Of a stretch of DNA of 11,319 nucleotides, positions 6,617 through 11,319 are shown piece after piece. The notes below the pieces were generated by a model. It saw nothing but the letters and a program-made list of their open reading frames with translations, did no database searches and had not been told where the DNA came from. How positions within the stretch are numbered: the stretch's first letter is position 1; the number at the start of each line of letters is the position of its first letter. The translations under genes were made by a program, and so were the position numbers. The stretch spans positions 1-11,319 of the forward strand of contig CAKSHB010000044.1 in NCBI GenBank assembly GCA_934456295.1, written 5' to 3'. This DNA comes from an uncultured Clostridia bacterium. Lineage in GTDB: Bacteria; Bacillota; Clostridia; UBA1381; UMGS1253.

Positions 6617-7609
6617 ATGGCGTATAAAAACGATAGCGGCGTATTTCTTGATGAAAAGTTTTTGCTGGAAATGATGCCGGGGATAGACGGAGAATACATA
6701 AAAATATATATTTTTGCAAAATATCTGTGCGAAAAAAACAGGGGCAAAACCGATTTGCACGAACTGGCGGAGGCGCTCAGCTTCGATGAACGCTCTGCGG
6801 CACATGCGCTGCATATTCTGGCACAGTCGGGGCTTATACAGCTCGGCGCAAACGGTGCGGTAAAAATCCGCGACCTGACGAGGGGCGAAGGAGAGCTGCC
6901 GGGCGAGAAGAATGCATATGTGCCGGGCGAGGTTGGCTCTGCGATTGAGAATGATGAACAGCTGTCGGCAATGCTTGATATGGCGCAGAAAATAGTCGGC
7001 AGGCTTTTTTCGTATCAGGCGATAGAAAAGCTGTACGGGCTGTATGACTGGCTGCATATGTCACCGGAACTGATACTTCGTTTGATTGAATATTGTGCCG
7101 AGATGGGCAAAAAGGATATGCGCTACATTGAGAAAGTGGCGGTTTCGTGGAAGGAAATGGGGATATGCGATGTGCGTGCCGCCGAGGAATATATAAAGCG
7201 GCAGAATTATAAGCGTTCATATACGTATAAGGTTCAGAAGGCGCTGGGGATTTCGGACAGACGGCTTACGGCGGCGGAACAGAAGTATATCGACTCGTGG
7301 TATTCAAACAGGATTTCGCCTGAACTTGTTGAATTTGCGTATGACTACGCAGTTTCAAAGACGGGCAAACTGTCGCCGGCATATATAAATAAAGTTCTGC
7401 TTTCGTGGGCGCAGGAAAAAATTACGACGCCGCAGCAGGCACAGGCAAGCATAAACCGTTACGGTGAGTCGCATGCGGAGCAGAAAAGCGCCGCCTCCGA
7501 CAGTAAAAAAACGGGCAGGCTTGGGGTTTATAATTCGGGCCGATATGATTATGATAAAATTGACGCTCTGGCAAGGCAGAAGCTTAAAAAGCGTCTTGGG
7601 AAGGAGTAG
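6617..7609 (+). CDS. dnaD: DnaD-domain replication initiation protein
   Basis: A 330-residue protein with an N-terminal winged-helix-type region (about residues 8-85) and two DnaB_2/DnaD C-terminal domains. The first (about 115-192) carries YIEKVAVSW, the second (about 205-278) YINKVLLSW; both fit the YxxxIxxxW signature of this family. A basic tail (LKKRLGK) ends the protein. DnaD/DnaB proteins bind DNA at the origin or at restart sites and help load the replicative helicase through a DnaC/DnaI-type loader. The loader is encoded 5 bases downstream, which strongly supports this role. The ATG follows AAGGGGA with 6 bases between. The double DnaB_2 layout is typical of Clostridia. The symbol is by family; the protein could equally be called DnaB-like. 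Confidence 0.85.
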   Translation: MAYKNDSGVFLDEKFLLEMMPGIDGEYIKIYIFAKYLCEKNRGKTDLHELAEALSFDERSAAHALHILAQSGLIQLGANGAVKIRDLTRGEGELPGEKNAYVPGEVGSAIENDEQLSAMLDMAQKIVGRLFSYQAIEKLYGLYDWLHMSPELILRLIEYCAEMGKKDMRYIEKVAVSWKEMGICDVRAAEEYIKRQNYKRSYTYKVQKALGISDRRLTAAEQKYIDSWYSNRISPELVEFAYDYAVSKTGKLSPAYINKVLLSWAQEKITTPQQAQASINRYGESHAEQKSAASDSKKTGRLGVYNSGRYDYDKIDALARQKLKKRLGKE

Positions 7610-7614
7610 GCGGT

Positions 7615-8607
7615 ATGGCATATGAACAGGCTGTATATAAAAAGGTGCTTGAGGAATATGAGGCGCTCCGCATAACGGAAAAAAGCGAGCAGCGCGCAAG
7701 ACTTTTTGAGGTATACGAAAAATGTGACAAAGTGCGCCGTATAGACGAAGAAATTACGCGCACGGGCAGCGGTGCGGCTCTTGAAATACTGAACAATCCC
7801 CGGCGGGCAAAGGAGATAGCGGAGGATTTGGGCGAAACGATGAAAATGCTTTCACAGCTTCGCGCAAGAGAGCTTGAGGCTGCGGGATTTGCCGCTGATT
7901 ATACAGAGGTGCATTACAGATGCAATCTGTGTAAAGATGAAGGGTATACGGACGGAAAGCAATGTGAATGTTTAAAAAAACGGCTCATAAAAGAGGTGTA
8001 TAAGCAGTCAAATCTGCACAAGCTTTTTGAAACGCAGAATTTTGAAAAATTTGACATCAGCTTGTTTTCCGATGAGATTGACAAACAGGCGGGCATATCG
8101 CAGAAAGAGGCTATGAATGAGGCGCTTGAGGCAAGCAAGAAGTTTGTGGTTGATTTTGAAAAAAGCGGTGAGAGTCTGTTTTTCTACGGCGGTGTCGGTC
8201 TTGGAAAAACGTTTTTGTCCACATGCATAGCAAAGGAGATTATTGACGCGGGGTACAGCGTGGTTTATCAGAGCAGCGCAAAATTATTTTCGTACTATTC
8301 CGACTACATGTTTGGAAGGATAGGCGCAGATGAAGGCAGATATGAGCTTGACAGACTGCGCGAATGTGATTTGCTTATAATAGATGACCTTGGCAGCGAG
8401 GCTGTAAATTCACAGTCGGTATCGTTTCTGTTTGAGCTTGTTAACGACAGAATTTTGGCAGGTAAAAAAATGGTTATAAGCACGAACTACTCTATAAGCG
8501 AAATTGCAAAGGCGTATTCGGAAAGACTTCATTCGAGAATACTTGAACACTTTATACCGATACGTTTTTTCGGCGGCGATGTGCGGCTGAAAAAAATGTT
8601 TAAATGA
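7615..8607 (+). CDS. dnaC: DnaC/DnaI-like helicase-loader AAA+ ATPase
   Basis: A 330-residue AAA+ ATPase. A helical N-terminal part (about 1-95) is followed by a small Cys cluster likely to bind zinc (Cys103, Cys106, Cys117, Cys119). The ATPase domain has Walker A GGVGLGKT (192-199), Walker B LLIIDD (253-258), a sensor-1-like VISTN (287-291) and a probable arginine finger in ERLHSRI (303-309). This is the layout of DnaC/DnaI loaders that deliver the replicative helicase to DNA; the related IstB proteins of IS21 are excluded by the DnaD neighbour and the zinc region. Its ribosome site AAGGAG overlaps the dnaD stop codon, so the two are probably translationally coupled. Length is normal for the clostridial form. 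Confidence 0.9.
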   Translation: MAYEQAVYKKVLEEYEALRITEKSEQRARLFEVYEKCDKVRRIDEEITRTGSGAALEILNNPRRAKEIAEDLGETMKMLSQLRARELEAAGFAADYTEVHYRCNLCKDEGYTDGKQCECLKKRLIKEVYKQSNLHKLFETQNFEKFDISLFSDEIDKQAGISQKEAMNEALEASKKFVVDFEKSGESLFFYGGVGLGKTFLSTCIAKEIIDAGYSVVYQSSAKLFSYYSDYMFGRIGADEGRYELDRLRECDLLIIDDLGSEAVNSQSVSFLFELVNDRILAGKKMVISTNYSISEIAKAYSERLHSRILEHFIPIRFFGGDVRLKKMFK

Positions 8608-9305
8608 GAGCTATGAGAGAGAAATACGGTCTCAGCGGAAACGCGCTGAAAATAATCGCACTTATTGCGATGACTGTTGACCATATAGGAGTGATACTGC
8701 TTGGCGAAAATGTTGTATGGCGCATAATAGGGCGCATTTCGTTTCCGATTTTCGCATTTATGATCGCGGAAGGGTGCAGATATACAAAAAACAAACGCCA
8801 ATATTTAGGGACAATATTTTTGCTCGGCGCAGTATGCCAGGCGGTGTATTATTTTGGCGAAAAAAGCCTGTATCAAGGGATTTTGATAACTTTTTCACTG
8901 TCAATTATTATCATATATGCAGTTGAATATGTTAAAAAAAGAAGGTCATGCCTGTCATGGGTTTTACTGTTTATATCGGTCGGAACTGCGTTGTTTTTGT
9001 GTGACGGTGTGCCGGAAATGCTGCCGAAAACCGACTACGGCATAGATTACGGATTTTGCGGAGTACTGCTGCCGGCGCTGATTTTTCTGCCGGATAAATT
9101 TTACGGAAAAATTATATTTGCCGCAGCCGGAACCGCTCTGGTCAGCATATCGTACGGCGGAATACAGTGGTGGTCGCTTGCGGCGATAATACCTCTGGCG
9201 TTTTATAGCGGAAAAAGAGGGTATTTTAACATGAAATATCTGTTTTATGTATATTATCCGCTCCATCTTGCCGTATTGCAGGCGATTTCCGTGTTTATAA
9301 AATAA
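8604..9305 (+). CDS. TraX-family integral membrane protein (putative acyltransferase)
   Basis: A 233-residue polytopic membrane protein. The N-terminal LSGNALKIIALIAMTVDHIG with His27 next to Asp26, then RIIGRISFPIFAFMIAEGCRYTKN, is the TraX signature. Repeated hydrophobic segments follow to the C-terminus, including a late YYPLHLAVL motif. The founding TraX of the F plasmid N-acetylates pilin; chromosomal relatives in Clostridia are common and mostly of unknown substrate. Its ATG overlaps the dnaC stop codon (ATGA, 8604-8607), so it depends on translational coupling; no good ribosome site is visible. An alternative ATG lies at 8613. No conjugation genes are nearby, so a pilus role is unlikely. 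A terminator follows 15 bases after the stop. Confidence 0.8.
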   Translation: MRAMREKYGLSGNALKIIALIAMTVDHIGVILLGENVVWRIIGRISFPIFAFMIAEGCRYTKNKRQYLGTIFLLGAVCQAVYYFGEKSLYQGILITFSLSIIIIYAVEYVKKRRSCLSWVLLFISVGTALFLCDGVPEMLPKTDYGIDYGFCGVLLPALIFLPDKFYGKIIFAAAGTALVSISYGGIQWWSLAAIIPLAFYSGKRGYFNMKYLFYVYYPLHLAVLQAISVFIK

Positions 9306-9320
9306 ATACCATAGAAACAT

Positions 9321-9380
9321 AAAAATACAGTGAAACGGAAACGAAGAACCTAAAAATTCGTTTTTGCTCACTGTATTTTT
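9321..9380. terminator. Long bidirectional terminator after the dnaD operon
   Basis: AAAAATACAGTGA (9321-9333) pairs perfectly with TCACTGTATTTTT (9368-9380), 13 bp including the A and T runs. A second internal stem, AAACGAA (9339-9345) with TTCGTTT (9357-9363), lies in the loop. It ends the dnaD-dnaC-traX transcript and insulates the pstS promoter that follows. Confidence 0.8.
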
Positions 9381-9417
9381 TATATGCATACAGTCATGTT
9401 TACACATAAAAAAATTC

Positions 9418-9481
9418 TTAACTTACAATTAACATATCTGTGCTTTCGGAATTAACATACCGTATGGTAAGCTGTTATTGT
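9418..9481 (+). promoter_or_regulatory. PhoP-type Pho box and promoter of pstS
   Basis: TTAACT (9418-9423) and TTAACA (9429-9434) are exactly 11 bases apart. A third TTAACA (9452-9457) lies 23 further on, with a weak repeat (GTGCTT, 9440-9445) at the intermediate 11-base step. TTTACA (9399-9404) is another upstream candidate. Repeats of TTAACA every 11 bases are the known binding pattern of PhoP in Gram-positives. Extended -10 TGTTATTGT (9473-9481) follows; no normal -35 is needed in such activated promoters. Induction by phosphate starvation is inferred. Confidence 0.65.
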
Positions 9482-9532
9482 ACCAAAAAGAGAAAACAAA
9501 AAAGGAAGAATATTTAAGGAGAGTGGTTTTTT

Positions 9533-10354
9533 ATGAAGAAATTTATGGGTATGTTAACAGCGGCGGTTTTAGTTGCGTCATTGCTTGCATGCTGCGGCGG
9601 GACAAGCGCTGATAACGCTGTAAGCGGCACGGTTGCAACAGACGGCTCAACATCAATGGAGAAAGTAATCGGATATCTGAGCGAGGCATATATGGAGGAC
9701 AATACGAATGTTAAGGTTACATACAATCCGACAGGCTCGGGCAGCGGTATAAAGGCTGTGCAGGAGGGCAGATGTGACATAGGACTTTCGAGCCGCGATT
9801 TGAAAGATGACGAAAAGGCAGACCTTGAAGGCACAGTTGTTGCGATTGACGGTATTGCAATAATCGTAAACCCTGCAAATAAGATTGACGACCTTACAAT
9901 CGGGCAGATTGCCTCGCTTTATAAGGGCGAAGTTACAAACTGGAGTGAAGTCGGAGGAGAGGACGCACCTGTTGTATTGATTGGCAGAGAGGCAGCTTCG
10001 GGAACAAGGGACGGCTTTGAGTCTATCACAAAAACGAATGATTTGTGCAAATATTCACAGGAACTTACATCAACGGGCGACGTTGTGCAGACCGTAGCCT
10101 CAAACCCCAACGCCATAGGCTATGCTTCGCTTGCGGCTGTAAAGGACAGCGTGAAGGCAGTCAAGGTTGAGGGTGTTGCGCCTTCAAAAGAAACAATACA
10201 GAACGGTACATACAAAATCCAGCGTGACTTTGTGTTTGTAACAAAGAAAAATACCAAACTGACAGGAGCGGCAAAAGCGTTCTTTGACTTTGCGGTATCC
10301 TCTGCGGCAGACACTCTGATTGAAAAAGCGGGCGCGGTTCCCGTGGCAAGATAG
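9533..10354 (+). CDS. pstS: Phosphate ABC transporter substrate-binding lipoprotein
   Basis: A 273-residue PstS. It has a lipoprotein signal peptide with lipobox LLAC (Cys20). Mature-protein motifs of the phosphate pocket are clear: DGSTS (37-41), TGSGSG (67-72), DIGLSSR (82-88) and SGTRDGFE (156-163). It captures phosphate outside the membrane and hands it to the PstCAB transporter. AGGAGA (about 9517-9522) precedes the ATG. It lies behind a Pho box and directly before a pstC stump, so the gene order is the usual pstS-pstC. The gene looks complete, but its transporter partners have been deleted here, so it is probably orphaned unless pst genes exist elsewhere. Confidence 0.9.
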   Translation: MKKFMGMLTAAVLVASLLACCGGTSADNAVSGTVATDGSTSMEKVIGYLSEAYMEDNTNVKVTYNPTGSGSGIKAVQEGRCDIGLSSRDLKDDEKADLEGTVVAIDGIAIIVNPANKIDDLTIGQIASLYKGEVTNWSEVGGEDAPVVLIGREAASGTRDGFESITKTNDLCKYSQELTSTGDVVQTVASNPNAIGYASLAAVKDSVKAVKVEGVAPSKETIQNGTYKIQRDFVFVTKKNTKLTGAAKAFFDFAVSSAADTLIEKAGAVPVAR

Positions 10355-10366
10355 GGAGCCGGTAAG

Positions 10367-10513
10367 ATGGAAAAAGTAAAGAAGGCGGCAGGTTTTGTTG
10401 AGAAGTCGATGAATATAGTGTTTACCTTCTGCGGATTTCTGGCTGTGTTCTTTGTAATTCTTATCACCGTGTTTCTGTTTGTGTCGGGTATGCCGGCTAT
10501 AGGGCTGCAATAA
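10367..10513 (+). pseudogene. pstC: Truncated PstC permease, first 46-48 residues only
   Basis: ATG 10367 follows the pstS stop by 12 bases with a GGAGCC-like ribosome site. The 48 codons read MEKVKKAAGFVEKSMNIVF and then the first membrane segment through FVSGMPAIG, a typical PstC N-terminus. The frame then stops at TAA 10511-10513, only because the sequence switches to phoR in another frame near 10496-10505. PstC normally has about 290 residues and six membrane segments, so phosphate transport is lost. Confidence 0.8.
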
Positions 10514-11049
10514 AGGACGGTACGGGCAAAAGTGAGAGATATTCCGATACTTTGATGCAAAAAACGCTGTATTATGCGCTCAGACTTGATGACGGAAATA
10601 TTTTACGTGTGGCGGCGACACAAAATTCGGTTATTATAATTTTTCTGGGACTGGTACAGCCGATTATCCTGATTATTGCAATAGCTCTCGGAATTTCGAT
10701 GTTTTTGTCGGCGCGGCTATCAAAATTTATCATAAAGCCTATAGATGAGCTTGATTTGGATAACCCCGAGGATAACGAGACATATGAGGAGCTTACGCCT
10801 CTTCTGAAAAAGCTGACGGCGCAGAATAAAACAATAAAACAGCAAATCGCACAGGCTGAGCAAAGCCGTGAGGAGTTTAAGCTGATATGTGAAAATATGA
10901 GCGAAGGACTTTTGGTTATTGACAGACATGCAAAGGTTTTATCGTACAACAATGCCGCGCTGCATCTGCTCGAAATTACGGAAATAAAGGACAATAACGT
11001 GCTGACCTTAAACCGTGCTAAGGGTTTTCGCAGAGTCATACAACAATGA
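10504..11049 (+). pseudogene. phoR: PhoR-type sensor kinase fragment: sensor loop end, membrane segment, PAS; no kinase core
   Basis: The recognisable PhoR sequence begins at codon 10504 (AAIKDGTGKSERYSDTL), upstream of any start codon. It continues with YYALRLDDGNILRVAAT, which ends the extracellular sensor loop. Then come one membrane segment (about residues 25-50 counted from TTG 10552), a HAMP-like linker with coiled coil and a PAS domain (CENMSEGLLVIDRHAKVLSYNNAA). It stops at TGA 11047-11049 after FRRVIQQ. The start of the gene, including the first membrane segment, and the whole histidine-kinase core (H-box, N, G boxes) are missing. A 164- or 165-residue product from TTG 10552 or ATG 10555 is possible but could not signal to PhoP. 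Phosphate genes upstream support the PhoR name. Confidence 0.75.
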
Positions 11050-11110
11050 ACGTATTCAGCTCAAAACAAAACTGACACCACTCGAAAAGCGATGTCAGTT
11101 CGTTGCCTAA
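11039..11110 (+). pseudogene. IS3-family transposase OrfB, last 23 codons
   Basis: In a different frame from phoR, the sequence reads YNNERIQLKTKLTPLEKR followed by CQFVA and a stop (11108-11110). This is the classical C-terminal end of IS3-family OrfB (rve integrase domain): YNNERIQ near the end and a TPLEYR-like motif before the terminus. Nothing of the DDE core remains. The first OrfB codon overlaps the last PhoR codons, so the junction is at about 11038-11046. Confidence 0.8.
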
Positions 11111-11171
11111 ATTTTAATATTTTCTACCCTGTGACTCTTTTTTGTGCTGTCCGTAAATTTGTGGCAGTTCA
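11039..11171 (+). mobile_element. IS3-family element, right-end fragment
   Basis: The fragment holds the OrfB tail and about 60 bases of right end, finishing with CAGTTCA (11165-11171). Read inward on the minus strand the end begins TGAAC and carries ACGGACA and an A-run followed by GAG. The left-end fragment at 4087-4378 does the same, so they are probably the two ends of one element type. A diverged copy of part of this end (CTCTTTTTTT and CCGTAAATATTTG, about 11184-11209) follows just outside. Confidence 0.65.
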
Positions 11172-11205
11172 GATATGCGGCGGCTCTTTTTTTGACCGTA
11201 AATAT

Positions 11206-11234
11206 TTGCTTTTTTGCTGTTTTTGCGGTATAAT
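11206..11234 (+). promoter_or_regulatory. Sigma-A promoter reading out of the window
   Basis: TTGCTT (11206-11211), a 17-base spacer and a consensus TATAAT (11229-11234). It starts 35 bases after the IS right end. The transcript should begin near 11241 and run into the structured leader at 11246-11299; the gene it serves lies beyond 11319. Confidence 0.65.
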
Positions 11235-11245
11235 ATCTGTAAGAT

Positions 11246-11299
11246 AAATCGGAATTTGAAAACCACGATTTCATAAGTGGTTACTGCCCCTCATAGGGC
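11246..11299 (+). ncRNA. Structured 5' leader, possible H-type pseudoknot, family unknown
   Basis: AAATC (11246-11250) can pair with GATTT (11267-11271), and AACCAC (11261-11266) with GTGGTT (11277-11282). The order of the four arms is that of an H-type pseudoknot, beginning about five bases into the predicted transcript. A further hairpin, GCCC (11286-11289) with GGGC (11296-11299), follows. I do not recognise it as a known riboswitch, and stems this short can occur by chance. Confidence 0.3.
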
Positions 11300-11319
11300 T
11301 TTAATAAAATCCTCCAAAA

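Noticed and set aside
7615..8607. IstB helper ATPase of an IS21 element
   Set aside because: The ATPase core would fit, but the preceding gene is DnaD and not IstA, there is a Cys cluster typical of helicase loaders, and no IS21 ends are seen.
11071..11100. AACTGACA/TGTCAGTT hairpin taken as a terminator
   Set aside because: There is no T-run directly after it and it lies inside the end of the OrfB coding sequence.
1..11319. CRISPR array, tRNA or rRNA genes, or a defence island
   Set aside because: No regularly spaced repeats, no cloverleaf or rRNA-like segments and no recognisable defence genes were seen on either strand.

Overview
The window looks like a chromosomal segment of a low-to-moderate GC Gram-positive Clostridia-type bacterium (Bacillota), probably an anaerobic carbohydrate degrader. 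The clues are strong AGGAGG-type ribosome sites, TTGACA/TATAAT promoters, a DnaD plus DnaC-like primosomal pair, a FeoB-associated Cys-rich membrane protein with a DUF2325 partner, a PhoP-type box before pstS, and large secreted glycan-active proteins. The genus cannot be fixed from the sequence alone; a pectin- or plant-fibre-degrading gut lineage is a guess.

Layout. 1-3392 (-): the first 1130 codons of a very large secreted multidomain alpha/beta-hydrolase (putative esterase). Its C-terminus lies beyond the left edge. 3393-4086: AT-rich, mostly without genes, with a promoter-like site and a possible interrupted gene start. 4087-4378: left-end fragment of an IS3-family element on the minus strand, with a broken orfA and a strong hairpin that hides its ribosome site. 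4467-5229: a small iron-related operon (promoter, DtxR-like operator, FeoB-associated protein, DUF2325 protein, terminator) with no feoA or feoB beside it. 5264-6400 (-): a GH42 beta-galactosidase gene that appears to lack most of its catalytic barrel. 6518-9380 (+): an intact dnaD - dnaC - traX-like operon with its own promoter and terminator. 9418-11049: a Pho-box promoter and an intact pstS, then a 48-codon stump of pstC joined directly to the middle of phoR. 11039-11171: the right end of an IS3-family element that cuts off phoR. 11206-11319: a good promoter driving a structured leader for a gene outside the window.

How the pieces work together. The best-preserved unit is dnaD-dnaC (replication initiation and helicase loading) with a membrane acyltransferase-like TraX protein translationally coupled behind it. 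The phosphate-uptake locus keeps its regulated promoter and binding lipoprotein but has lost the transporter (most of pstC, and pstA, pstB and phoU as far as the window shows) and the kinase core of PhoR.

The main theme is repeated gene erosion within 11 kb: an apparent in-frame deletion in the GH42 gene, the pstC/phoR fusion, the phoR/IS junction and the truncated IS orfA. These may be genuine deletion scars, possibly IS-driven, or assembly artefacts. No CRISPR array, tRNA, rRNA or complete mobile element was seen, and I did not find a clear new defence-type system. The most novel items are the modular esterase, the hairpin-protected IS remnant, the deletion scars and the possible pseudoknot leader at the right edge.
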